NCBI GenBank assembly: GCA_902806595.1
Contig: CADCXC010000022.1
Location: forward strand, 124,001-188,000
Reading direction: 5' to 3'
DNA length: 64,000 nt
Source of the DNA: Pyrenopolyporus hunteri
Lineage: Eukaryota; Ascomycota; Sordariomycetes; Xylariales; Hypoxylaceae
Numbering within the stretch: position 1 is the stretch's first letter; every line of letters begins with the position of its first letter. The translations under genes and the position numbers were made by a program. Positions 1 to 9,420 of this stretch are shown one piece after another. The notes below the pieces were generated by a model. That model worked only from the letters and a program-made list of their open reading frames with translations. It was not told where the DNA came from and searched no databases.

Positions 1-209
1 TAATGAAGGACAATATTTAGTAACAGTTTTTTAGATATAAATGAAAAATTATACCTTTATTTAATGAATATCCTTTAATAGGAGTTAAAAAAAAGATTAT
101 TTGGATTTTGTAAAAACCGCAGAGTTAATAAAATCTAAAGATCATTTAACTGAAGAAGGAATCGAAAAATAAAATTAATTAAAATAAAATGAATAAAGGA
201 AGAATATAA
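1..209 (+). CDS. LAGLIDADG homing endonuclease, C-terminal fragment
   Basis: Only the end is in the window. With one or two frame corrections it reads a typical double-LAGLIDADG C-terminus: a 'YPLIGVKKKDYLDF' segment, then 'KDHLTEEGIEKI' and a short basic tail ending in 'MNKGRI'. These match the tails of the other intron nucleases here (for example 28896-29216). The catalytic motifs lie upstream of position 1. It would cut intronless atp6 alleles to spread the host intron. Confidence 0.75.
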
Positions 210-482
210 AAAAATAATAATAAAAGATATGTTAGATAATTGTAATATCATAGATAAATAAAAATAAAATTTCTTACAATTTCACTATATGCTGGAAACT
301 TCTAAGGCCTTAAGTACCAATAATTTATGGATGGTAAAAATCTTAATGGATGAAACAATGAACAATCAGCAGGAAACCAAAATAACAAGCCTTGTTATGA
401 GTAGGATCCTCAGAGACTATACGTGAAAAATTACTTAATTTTTTTATAATAATCAAAAAGTAATTAAGATATAGTCCAAATG
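1..482 (+). mobile_element. atp6 group I intron, 3' part (cut by window start)
   Basis: The window opens inside an intron of atp6. After the end of a nuclease gene (to 209) there is a group I catalytic core at about 285-475: a 'tatgctggaaac' element, 'aatcagcaggaaaccaa', 'cctcagagactatacg' and a terminal 'aagatatagtcc'. The same core layout recurs in the first cox3 intron (25860-26064), so the two are related, probably subgroup IB. The intron ends at 482 or 487 just before atp6 coding sequence. Confidence 0.8.
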
Positions 483-3400
483 ATTAGTCTATATGGCTTG
501 TCTAATAGTCCTTACAGTTTTGCTTCAACTAGTCATTTTGTGTTAACATTTGCTTTAAGTTTTACTATAGTTTTAGGTTCAACAATATTAGGATTCCAAA
601 AACACGGTCTAGTGTTTTCTCTCTTTAGTACCCGCAGGCTGTCCTTTAGCCTTATTACCTTTATTAGTTTTAATTGAATTCATGATAGTAAATTAGACTA
701 CTTAAAATTGTGAACAAGAGCCAAACTCAGGGGACGTCTTAAAGCTCTAGTAACCAAGGTTATACCGTGAAGGTATAACTGGCCTAGCTAATCACTAAGG
801 GTATGGTAACATCACTAGAGATAATCGAAAGAGCAATAGATTATCGCGGATCTAAGTCAATGACAGGCATGTTAAGACCTAGATGGTAAAATTATAATCC
901 TGTCATTGTAAAAGAGCAACGAGTAGACGGTTCTTCGGTATTGTCTTCAATACTGTAAGGTGTACTCTGGTCGCCATGAAAGTGGTTTTGAGTAGAATCA
1001 AGTAACTCAAATTAAAGTTTCTGTATAGTCTTTGGCAATTAAAGATAAAATCTCTTATTAGTGTTTATTACATTTACGAATTATCCGAGTATAAAGTGGT
1101 CTATTTACTTTATCTAGCAGGCCTGCCTGCGCTTCAGGCAAGCCCTGAGGAGGAGTAATTTATCACTAATACCTAATAATTATTACTTTGCGACTGTGGC
1201 TACTGAGCCTCAGACTATGTGTATGCTATTAAGTAGGCCTTATAGTTCAACCATTTCTGCCTTTAACGGTAAAAGAACTATATATACAGGCTCTAAACCA
1301 GAGCCTGTAAGAGTTTATCTTAATCCTGATAAGGAAAAGAATCAACCATTAATGAAAATAAAGGACGAACAGGTATTTATCGTTGAGTGCATATAGAATC
1401 CGGTAAAAGTTATATAGGTTCCTCGATTAAGTTGAATGTGAGATTTAAACAATATTTTAATTATAATCATATATCATACCCTAAACGGAATCTAACTATC
1501 TATAAAGCGTTGTTGAAATATGGTTATTCAGGATTTATATTAGAAATTTTAGAATATTGTTCTCCTGATGTATTACCGGCCAGATTGCAAAATATCAAGA
1601 TAGTTTTAAGCCTCAATATAATATCTCTAATGTATGTAAACCAAAAGTCAATGGAGTAAAATTCAGAAAAATTTTTTCATACCGGAACCTTCACTCTATT
1701 AAACCTATAGCTCACTATAATGAGGCTTTGATACAAAAAAAGTTTTGTGAGAAGCACCCTCCTTCCTCCTCAACTAGTTGAGGAGGCGGAAGATTAGAAA
1801 AATGGAAAAAGTATATATTTTAGGTTAGTATAATAACATTAGGTATATATACCCTATTGCAACCCAGAATTAATAATAAGGTTTAAGTTTATATATATGA
1901 TTAAATTTAAAACTTTAATTGGCCAAGAGTACAGTCGTTCATACTTATTTTTTTTTGCGTGTTCCTTCTTTCTTTTCTTATTATTTGGCTCTTAATAATT
2001 GTTTTACTGTTACACCTCTAGCTATAATTCAGTACTTAGTTGCAAAATTTTCGTCTTAAATTAAAGATAGGTTCAGTACGGACTGATGGGTATTTACTAA
2101 TGAGAACCTGAGTTTGACCAGGTTCTCTTTACCCAGAGGTCTCCAATAGCCGCCTAATGTCTACATCTTCTAAATAATTCCTATTTTAATCCTGAGAGGA
2201 GAAAGAATCTATTATAAAAGAAAATAAAGGAAAATCCGGTATTTATAGATGAGTTCACATAGAATCAGGTAATAGCTATATAGGTTCGTCTGTACGGCTG
2301 GATAATATATTTAAACAATACTTAAATTATAATCATTTAACTTCGATAGATCGAAATATGCGTATAAATAAGGCATTGTTAAATTATGATTCTTCAGGTT
2401 TAGATTTGAAATTTTGGAATATTGCTCTGTGGAAGAATTGATAGAAAGAGAGCAATTTTATTTTTATATTTATCAGCCGGAATATAACATATTAAAATAG
2501 CAGGATCTACTTTGGGTTACCAACATAGTGAAGCCTCGAAAATTCTTATAGGTCTAGGCTTCGCCTCGCCCTCGAGCAGAGCCCAGCCCCTGCTTCGCAG
2601 GGTAGCCCTTGCGCTGCGGTCAGACCTCTCGTATATATATACGAGAGGGGCTAGCATCTAAAAAAAGAAAAGTATCTGAAATATCCCGTGAACTTAGAAG
2701 TAAAGCTTTATTAGGGCTCAAATTATCTAAAGAACATGTAAATAATTTGAGTAAAAAGTAATACTTTTACTCAGCCGGTATTATTGACTAATACGGAAAC
2801 TGGAGATACTAAAGAATTCCCTTCTATGACAGACGCAGGTAAATACCTTGGAACATCCCATATACAAATACGTAAATATTTAAATAAATATGCTCCTTTA
2901 AAGGGCTATTTAATATCTAAAGTTTTCCCCCCCAGGCTTTAGCTTCGCTAGGGGGGGACTTCATCAGAAAAATAAAAAAGTATAACATCTTTCTACTTCT
3001 AAAGTTCAACAACAATCATTATTATTGACTAATACGGAAACAGGGGAGACCAAAAATTTTCTTCTATAACTGAAACAGCTAAATATTTGGAAGTATCTAG
3101 GGGCGAATATGAGATTATTTCAATAGACATGTTAGCACAGGTGCTAGTGAAATTGCTCCTTTTACTATAAAAGGATATAAAATTACGAAAATTACTAATA
3201 AGGATGATTCCTGAAGTTATAGTTAATAGGGCAACTAAGCGTTTAGAGATTACGGATATTATGGCAAATGTAACAAGTACATATTCTTCGTTCACCTTAG
3301 TGGGTAAAGCTTTAGGTGTTGGACAATCAAGTATCTCAGGGTTTAAAAAAAAACCCTCATAATCTTTTAAAGGTAGATATAAAATAAAATTAATTTAATG

Positions 3401-5270
3401 TTTTATAAGTTTATGAAAGTTTAGCTTGTTCAAGGTTTTTATATTAATTTTTGTGGCAGTAGTACACCTTGATTTCCCGTATTATATGATGTAGGGTAAC
3501 TGCGAGCTTTGATAAGAATTTAGCACAGTAAATTATTAGGTAGGCACGAATAATAAGTAGGAAGTTACATAAATAAAAATTAGGTGTAAATTACTGTATG
3601 TTTTAGTAAATTGTTTATATTAGCTAAAAACTATACAGCACGAAGCTACTTAGCTAGAAATATTTCTTTAGGTTTAAGATTAGCTGCTAACATAAAAGAT
3701 GAGATTAGGTGCCTCGTTCTTGTTGTGTTTAAGAACCTAATTCCGAAACCCTAAAGCTCTAATAACTAAAGATAAGACGGAAACTTCTTACCTGGCCTCA
3801 TTAACGATTGGGGGTATAGTAATATCATTAGAGATTCTAGTAATAGGAATGGGTGATCGCGGATCTAAATCAATAATATACCGCTTTGCTAAGGCGGAGC
3901 CAAATAAATTATTATTGTAAAAGAGCAACGAGTAGACGGTTCTTCCATTACATTTAACTAATGGTAAGGTGTACTCTAGTCGCCGGGAAAGCCGGTTCTT
4001 GATAGAAATTAAGTAGGTCAAGATTAAAGATATCACAATAGCCTATCCTCATTTTATAATATTTCTGGGATTTACGTAATATGTAAAGTTTATTTTTTTA
4101 ACACTTTAAATAAAGGATAAAGTATATAAACACTTTATTAAGGGACAAAGTTTATATATACCTTTAAAGAAAGTATAAAGTTGTGTACGACTCATATTAT
4201 CTTATGTTAAAAATTCTACTAAGAGGTTTGTCACATCTTATTGTTCTTACTTATACGGCGTTAGATCACGTAGCCTAATTTATCAAACTGATAATTATGC
4301 ATACTCTACGAAGTCTAAGTGTTTTAGATCAATAGCTGTAAGGGCGTTTTCAACTTCCCCCGCAAGCTAAAGCTTTAGCTTCGCTAGTGATGGTTTCTCT
4401 TCTGCCTCTAGCCTAACTTATTCAAGACAGGCTGTAGAATTAACTAACAGTGTTACAGGAATTACCAAACAATTCTCTACATTGAAAGCCGCATATCAAT
4501 TTTTGGGTATATCTCCTAGACGACTTACAAACTATTAAAAAATAACAAGTCTTCGTCTACAAATGGGCAAGTTAGTACCATTAAAGGATACATTATTTCC
4601 AAACTAGACTCAGTTAAACAAGACTGTAAAACTATAGAAGTTACTATTATTCAGACAAATGAAGTTATTAATTATTCTTCGATTAGTTCAGCAGGTGAAG
4701 CTTTGGGTATTTCACAGTCAAGTATTTCTGTTTATTTAAGTAGGAAACGTACTATTCCGTTCAGAGGTATTTATCTTTTAAATTAGTTTAAGTTGTCTAA
4801 CATGATAAAAGTGGGTATGGTTAACATATTATTTGATTGAGTCAACCCAGTATTTCTTTATATTTAAAAGAAAATAGAATTAACCCTTTTAAAGGAAAAT
4901 ATTTGTTCAAATTAGTAAATTAGAATACTATGTTATACGCCTTCGATTTACGTGTTCGACTTACGTGTTCGACTTACGCCTTCGCAGGGTACATTATATT
5001 TTAATCAAAACCTATTAGTAATGTATTATGTTAAATAATATAATCTGAGGATGAATTTGTTGAGCGACTTTCAGGTCACATGTTATTAAATATATTAGCT
5101 GGTTTTACTTATAACATTATGACAAGCGGTATAATATTCTTTTTTTGGATTAATCCCCTGTCGTTTATTATAGCTTTTCGGGTTTGGAGCTTGGGATAGC
5201 CTTTATACAAGCGCAAGTATTTGTGGTTTTGTCATCTGGTTACATAAAGGACGGATTAGATCTTCATTAA
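483..5270 (+). CDS. atp6: ATP synthase F0 subunit a (subunit 6), 3' part, three exons
   Basis: Membrane subunit of the F0 proton channel of mitochondrial ATP synthase. Exons seen: about 483-686 (reads 'NSPYSFASTSHFVLTFALS', then 'PLLVLIEFM'), 3643-3693 ('SYLARNISLGLRLAANI', with the essential Arg) and 5067-5270 ('SGHMLLNILAGFTYNIM' to 'GYIKDGLDLH', stop TAA). Borders satisfy U/G group I rules and restore Ile and Ser codons exactly. The first exon or exons lie outside the window. Exon 3 has two missing bases, in the T run near 5144 and in 'gcttttcgg' near 5173, and exon 1 has an indel near 629; all look like homopolymer sequencing errors. A second copy of exon 3 lies at 6936-7132 beyond an aminotransferase gene. 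Confidence 0.93.
1196..1745 (+). pseudogene. GIY-YIG homing endonuclease, frameshifted
   Basis: Catalytic domain reads 'GIYRWVHIESGKSYIGSS' around 1376-1425, where TGA is Trp, followed by 'ALLKYGYSGFILEILEYC'. The N-terminal leader (1196-1370, '...VRVYLNPDKEKNQP') is in another frame, so there is at least one indel near 1355. A second break comes after 'LPARLQ' near 1585, where the expected Glu-Gln/Tyr segment is scrambled. The gene runs into a GC palindrome at 1757. This is a homing nuclease of the host intron, probably inactive or affected by read errors. Confidence 0.75.
1757..1792. repeat. GC palindrome, family 1
   Basis: Perfect core palindrome CTCCTCAACTAGTTGAGGAG with flanking 'ccttcct' and 'gcgga'. 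Further copies lie at 18294, 19970, 23365, 23549 and 36226. It can fold as a long hairpin, like the mobile GC clusters of other fungal mtDNAs. Confidence 0.9.
2150..2935 (+). CDS. GIY-YIG homing endonuclease with IENR1/NUMOD1 tail, interrupted by repeats
   Basis: Second nuclease of the same intron. A leader 'YFNPERRKN' parallels the first copy, then 'GKSGIYRWVHIESGNSYIGSS' (about 2233-2293) gives the GIY and YIG motifs, followed by 'KALLNYDSSG'. A roughly 100-base GC-rich composite repeat (2556-2656) is inserted before the C-terminal part. That part has a modular DNA-binding repeat, 'NTETGDTKEFPSMTDAGKYL' plus 'KGYLISK'. At least three frame breaks are visible. Role: intron homing. Confidence 0.75.
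2556..2656. repeat. Composite GC repeat, copy A
   Basis: Consists of 'aggcttcgcctcgccctcga', a GC middle and the hairpin CTCGTATATATATACGAG followed by 'gggctagcat'. A near-identical copy is at 63640-63750 and a partial inverted copy is at 42547-42600. Here it splits a GIY-YIG frame. Confidence 0.88.
2927..2958. repeat. GC repeat, family 2
   Basis: C-run, then 'gctttagcttcgctag', then G-run. Members of this family share GCAAGCTTTAGCTTCGCTAG between C and G runs and form hairpins. Other copies: 4355, 9589, 19311, 24023 (partial), 24276, 32838, 33149, 35590, 36185, 61314 and 63868. Confidence 0.85.
2985..3400 (+). pseudogene. Orphan IENR1/NUMOD1 DNA-binding tails
   Basis: Two further copies of the nuclease tail without a catalytic domain. 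The first reads 'LLLTNTETGETKNFSSITET', nearly repeating the unit at 2785. The second reads 'LVGKALGVGQSSISGFKK' followed by 'FKGRYKIKL'. They look like leftovers of earlier GIY-YIG insertions or internal duplication of the tail. Confidence 0.65.
3694..5066 (+). mobile_element. atp6 group I intron, degenerate ORF
   Basis: Core at 3720-4035 of the same type as the preceding intron ('gaaaccctaaagc', 'atcgcggatctaaatc', 'aaagagcaacgagtagacgg', 'taaggtgtactcta'). The remaining 1 kb holds only the tail of a nuclease (4433-4921), one family-2 GC repeat (4355-4388) and AT-rich sequence. The intron ends in G at 5066; joining restores Ile-Leu-Ser. Confidence 0.85.
4433..4921 (+). pseudogene. Remnant homing-endonuclease tail, three IENR1-like units
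   Basis: Reads 'VELTNSVTGITKQFSTLKAA', 'NYSSISSAGEALGISQSSIS' with 'PFRGIYLLN', then a third decayed unit ending 'PFKGKYLFKLVN'. Each unit has the NUMOD1 pattern (sense of 'S-S-I-S-AG-ALG-S-SSIS', then 'PF-G-Y'). No GIY-YIG or LAGLIDADG domain precedes it, so the catalytic half has been lost. Confidence 0.65.
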
Positions 5271-5397
5271 TTTATCTTTATGATACAATCAGGTATTGAA
5301 TATACCTGTTACAGGCTGACTTAGATATCGCTACATTAAAAGTATCTATGTAAAATTAAAGTTATGTTTAAATAGTCCACCTAAACCTTATAATTTT

Positions 5398-6758
5398 AAT
5401 ATCGCACTAGAAAGTTCTTTTCGCTAATGGGTCCTTTAATGAAAAGAAGCCATATGCTATAAAGGTAAAGGTATTTACATTATTACATTGGACGGTCGTA
5501 GGGTTTTAGACGGATGTTCAGGTGCAGGTGTATCTAGTATTGGGCATGGTAACAATAGAGTCAATACTGCAATGATTAAACAAATGAAGACAGGTATAAC
5601 TTACCTGTCTTCATCTTGAGATAGCCAAGTGGTCAATGACTTGTGCGAGCTTATCGTAAAAGGAACAGATAATAAAATGGCCAGAGTATACTTGATTAAT
5701 TCAGGTTCTGAAGCAGCAGAGGCTGCAATAAAGCTGGCCTTTTCTTATCATTGTGAAAATAATGATAATAAACGTACCAATATTATTGTCAGAGAAGGTT
5801 CTTATCATGGAGCTACTCTAATTGCTTTGAGTCTATCAGGATATGATAGTCGTAAAAATATTACGAAGGAATATTAAAGCTAGATAATATTCATTACGTT
5901 TCCGCATGTTACTCATATAGACAGCAGTTGGAAAATGAATCAGATGCAGCTTTCGTGGCTAGAAAAGCCGCAGAACTTGAGGCAAAATTCATAGAGATAG
6001 GGCCTGATACAGTTATGGCCTTTATTCTTGAGCCAGTCGTAGGTGCAGCATTAGGATGTGTTCCTTTTGTTCCTGGTTATTTAAAGGCAATGAAAGAAGT
6101 CTGCCATAAATACGGTGTACTTTTAATATTTGACGAGGTAATGTGTGGTATGGGTAGGACTGGTACTTTGCATGCATGACAGGCAGAAGATGTTCTGCCG
6201 GACATTCAGACCAATGCTAAAGGGCTTGGTGCAGGATTCACTCCTATATCTTCTGTGTCTGCCTCTGAAAAGGTTGTTAATGTTATAATGAAAGGTAGTG
6301 GGGAATTCGTCCACGGGCAGACTTACGAAGAATGCCCCACTGCAGCAGGCGCTTTAGAAGTTCTAAGAGTTATCCAAGATAATAAATTACTAGATAATGT
6401 ATCCAAACAGGGGTATATTTAGAAAAACGTTTAAAAGCTGTTTTAAGTAATCATCCTAATGTAGGAGATATTCGTGGACGAGGTCTTTTCTGAGGTATAG
6501 AGTTTGTTGAGAATAAAGAAACCAAAAACCCTTTAATCCCAAACTTGAGGTTGCTAAAAAAATAGTAGACTTAGCCTTCTCACCTGAATATAACTTAGCA
6601 ATCTACCACGGAGGAAAAGCAGGTTATCCTATTCACATAGATCGTATTATGATTGCTCCTCCTTTTATTATCAAGAAAAGGAGGTGGATCATATTGTAGA
6701 GGTATTATCAAAGGTAATTCATATAGTTTTCAATGAAGTTACCAGTATAAGGAGATAG
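5398..6758 (+). CDS. Class III PLP-dependent aminotransferase encoded in mtDNA
   Basis: With about four single-base corrections it reads a full class III (omega-amino acid:pyruvate type) aminotransferase of about 440 residues. Visible in order: 'KGKGIYI' and 'DGCSGAGVSSIGHGN' near the N-terminus, 'NSGSEAAEAAIKLA' (cofactor-phosphate loop), 'REGSYHGATLIALS', 'FILEPVVGAALGCVP', 'FDEVMCGMGRTG' (Asp at 6132 for the PLP ring nitrogen), 'NAKGLGAGF' (Schiff-base Lys at 6219-6221) and 'GQTYEECPTAAG'. Trp positions are TGA at 5617, 6177 and 6491, so it has been rewritten to the mitochondrial code. No signal peptide is needed. The start is unclear because of an indel near 5420. It is the only metabolic enzyme here and lies directly after atp6, before a displaced atp6 3' end. 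The family resembles nuclear fungal enzymes; the substrate is unknown. Confidence 0.88.
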
Positions 6759-6841
6759 TGTAGTTTAGAAAACATATATATCTTGACCCTTGGGTTAAGA
6801 TAAGTAGTTTGGAATTATATTATTAATAATAATTTTACTTG

Positions 6842-6866
6842 TCGCCGTAATAAAGTTCGGCGCAGA
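6842..6866. repeat. Short GC hairpin, family 5
   Basis: 'gtcgccgtaataaagttcgg' followed by 'cg'. Related copies are at 9780-9806 ('gtcgccgaactaagttcggc') and 10395-10417. Confidence 0.7.
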
Positions 6867-6935
6867 AATTTAATAATAGGTATTTCAGCAGTAATAAGTG
6901 AAATATTAATAAGAAAAGGTATTTATTATATTTTC

Positions 6936-7132
6936 GAGGTTGTTATTAAATATCTTAGCAGGTTTCACATACAATATAATGACTTCAGGTATAATATTCT
7001 TCTTTTTTGTTAATACCTTTATGATTTATTATTGCTTTCTCAGGATTAGAATTAGGTATTGCGTTTATACAAGCAGAGGTATTTGTGGTATAGTCATCTG
7101 GTTATATCAAGGGCGGATTAGATCTTCATTAA
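6936..7132 (+). pseudogene. atp6: Displaced second copy of the atp6 3' exon
   Basis: Reads 'LLNILAGFTYNIMTSGIIFF', then 'FIIAFSGLELGIAF', and ends 'GGLDLH' with TAA at 7130-7132. It covers the same part of atp6 as exon 3 but differs at many synonymous sites, lost part of the Ser-Gly-His start, and has a stop or indel in 'VFVV'. The sequence 'agtccacctaaaccttat' follows both copies (about 5374 and 7232), so the duplication included the 3' flank. Probably the original atp6 end, displaced by insertion of a new end plus the aminotransferase. Confidence 0.85.
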
Positions 7133-7284
7133 TTATTTTTTTTTTACAATAAGGTGTCTAGTTTACTAGTTTGATGTTTACACCTTATAGGTTTATTAAA
7201 CAGAAGATATCTAATTTTAGAGTGAGCTTTAAGTAGTCCACCTAAACCTTATGCTTTTGTAAGCTTACCTTTACAGTCTAGCTT

Positions 7285-7440
7285 TTTTAGTTTTTTAATA
7301 AAAAAATATATTTTTTTTAAAAAAACGTACCAAAAGGGTTCGCGAAGGCCTCCTTCCTTCCCCGGCGGCCTTGCCGCCGCCAGGGACAAAAGAGGAACGC
7401 CTACACCTACCATACGCGGTGCGGCTTTATTAAATTTGTG
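7285..7440. repeat. GC/AT composite element, family 6, copy 1
   Basis: T/A-rich arm ('ttttttaataaaaaaatata', 'aacgtacc'), a GC palindrome with 'cggcggccttgccgccgcc' and an end 'acgcggtgcggctttatta'. Related copies are at 18525-18612 (inside a GIY-YIG gene) and 23078-23225 (inside the nad6 duplicate). The 3' end matches the Ala-Ala-Leu-Leu-Lys-Phe codons of GIY-YIG genes, so part of it may derive from such a gene. Confidence 0.75.
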
Positions 7441-7502
7441 CGGAGTGCGGAGTGCGGAGCGATGTTTTATAAATATCTATAAAAAAAAAAAAAATAATTA
7501 TA

Positions 7503-7574
7503 AGGGTTATGTGTAGTAGGTCTACGCTTTGATTGCAGATCTTAAGCTTGAGGTTCGATTCCTCCATAATCTTG
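7503..7574 (+). tRNA. trnC: tRNA-Cys (GCA)
   Basis: Acceptor 'agggtta' pairs with 'taatctt'; T-arm is 'gaggttcgattcctcc'; anticodon loop 'ttgcaga' carries GCA. The anticodon stem pairs poorly, which may be a read error, so identity is likely but not certain. Confidence 0.65.
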
Positions 7575-7904
7575 TAGCATGTTTGTATAATATCTAGCTT
7601 CTTTTTCTCAATATTTAAATAAATACTATAATAATTTAAAGACTTATACTTATTAATTATGAAGAACGCTTTCGTGGGACAAAATATATTGAAAAATATA
7701 TATTCAAAATTAGTATTTTGTACTATAGGACTTTTATGGCTTGATATGTAGACTCTAAAAAAGGAATGAAAAATATAATATTTACAGTAAAAATACACAG
7801 TTATCTGCGGCTATGTTGGATTTTATCTGAGTGTAAAATTATTAAATAAAAGTTATAAATGAGTTTATAACTGTAATATTCCTTCTTTTAATGATATAGA
7901 TTGT

Positions 7905-9037
7905 TTGGATTATATATATAAATTTATGCAGTGTTCCACGAATTATTTAGGATTTAAATTACCTACTAGAGGACTTAATACCTCGATACCTAAAATTAAT
8001 GGGTACCTACCTGAACCTAAGATGATCTCATATAAAACTGAGGTGATCGAACCTATGGTATATTCTAATAATAATGGTTTTTCATTAGATAATCATCTAC
8101 ATCTTAATTTACATCCTATAATAGGAATTAATCCTCCTCTCTCAATTCAAATTCTGATAGGGTTTTACTTACGGGTATTTTGATTTTTATTTTTATGCCT
8201 TTGGACTAATGTTAGAAAAATTCGTTGATATATCTATTAATAAATTAAAATCATATATTAAAGTTATGCAGATTATGGAGGATATTATAGTAGTAATAGA
8301 GGATCTACCAGTAGTAGTGCCCAGGGTTCTTCTAATAAATGAGGTACGCAAAACTCAGGAGTAAGTGGTTTTAGTGCAGGATGGACAGCCCCAGGTGGTA
8401 GCGGAGGATGATCCTAATGATAATAATAATAATAGAAAGAATAACAGAGAACATTATAAACACTTGCTATATCTCAAACGAACTTTTTATAATCTATTTG
8501 AAGAAGCAGGTATAGGTGAAGTAGAACTTGAATATATAATTATTACTTTACAAATAATGGCCCGTAAGTTAGAGTGATTAGACGAATCAGGGGTTATATG
8601 TATTAGATATAAATTTAGAAGAAATAATGAATTTTCAAATATTTCAATTAATGATTTAAATTTTTACTGGGATTAGATAGTGCACTATCTAAGAGACTAC
8701 GTGAGAATGGAGATAATGTTAATAGAATATCTTACGATAATCCAAATGATGCATGATATTATTATGGAATTTATAACGATCTTATTGATCTAGTTTCAAA
8801 TGCATTAGTTCTAAGTAGCGTAGCAAATAATTATGAATTGGATCGTTTACTCTTACATAATGAGGATGGACATATAAGAATATATGACAAAAAAAAATAA
8901 ATAGAAAAGGTTTAAAAGATGCGGTTCCATTATTATCAGTGATGTCTGGTAACGCAGAAAGAACTAGGGATGTGATTAATAGAATTATTATAGGTTTAGA
9001 GGAATATAAAAGTACTTTGAAAAAAAATAAGTCATAA
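7905..9037 (+). CDS. Unknown protein with membrane segment and Gly/Ser-rich linker
   Basis: I do not recognise this gene. Allowing about five indels and TGA as Trp, it reads about 365 residues. The N-terminal part is polar ('GLNTSIPKINGYLPEPKM'). A hydrophobic segment near 8140-8230 includes 'PPLSIQILIGFYLRVFWF'. A low-complexity linker follows ('YYSSNRGSTSSSAQGSS', 'SGFSAGWTAPGGSGGW'), then a charged C-terminal domain ('EHYKHLLYLKRTFYNLFEEA', 'NDLIDLVSNALVLSS', 'RDVINRIIIGLEEYKSTLK'). The hydrophobic-plus-Ser/Gly-linker plan resembles the ORFs after cox3 (33790-35060). It may be plasmid-derived or cargo of a 3'-end duplication. Function unknown. Confidence 0.55.
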
Positions 9038-9346
9038 CTTATTATCATAGGTTTATTACTTTCATCTGTTGCCATGCTAAGTTCCTTTGAGGGTTTTACT
9101 TTATAATCGCTAGTGAAGTAGCATTTTTGTACGAAGTGGTGTAAAATTAACCCTTTTTAATTTTTTTTTTTTAATCAAAACCCAAAATTTTTGGTTAATA
9201 CCTTTGTCATTTATATATTGTAAGGCGTAGTTTAAATTTATTGTTTTAAATTAAAAATTTAAGCTAAAAATCCTTATAAATATAATGTTAGGTCATAATT
9301 TATAATAATTTGGTGTTGTAATAGTATACCGATATTTTATAAAAAA

Positions 9347-9420
9347 ATTCTCATTAGCTCAAAAGGCAGAGTAGGATACTTCGAATATCCAGATTTTAGT
9401 TCGAATCTAGAATGAGAATA
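9347..9420 (+). tRNA. trnR: tRNA-Arg (UCG)
   Basis: Acceptor 'attctca' pairs perfectly with 'tgagaat'. Anticodon stem 'ggata/tatcc' holds loop 'cttcgaa' (TCG). T-loop is 'ttcgaat'. The D-arm 'agctcaaaaggcagagt' is normal. Confidence 0.92.

Larger units (their letters stand above)
687..3642 (+). mobile_element. atp6 group I intron with two GIY-YIG frames
   Basis: A complete group I core lies at the 5' end (about 710-1040): 'ggggacgtcttaaagc', 'gggtatggtaac', 'atcgcggatctaagtc', 'aaagagcaacgagtagacgg' and 'taaggtgtactct'. The same core type occurs at 3720, 16370, 33260, 47680, 51700, 55670 and 59590. Two degenerate GIY-YIG genes and extra DNA-binding tails follow. The stretch 3400-3640 holds no gene that I recognise. 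Splicing joins Met-Ile to Ser-Tyr of atp6. Confidence 0.85.

Noticed and set aside
5398..6758. Bacterial contamination as source of the aminotransferase
   Set aside because: TGA codons at conserved Trp positions, mitochondrial base composition and atp6 sequence on both sides argue that it belongs to this mtDNA.
7430..7798. Minus-strand 122-codon frame
   Set aside because: It is antisense to tRNA-Cys and AT-rich spacer, and no feature in the window supports minus-strand genes. Other minus-strand frames were rejected for the same reason.
9183..9215. Possible third atp6 3'-end remnant ('ggttaatacctttgtcattt')
   Set aside because: Only about 22 bases resemble the copy at 7010, and neighbouring codons do not match; chance cannot be excluded in AT-rich DNA.
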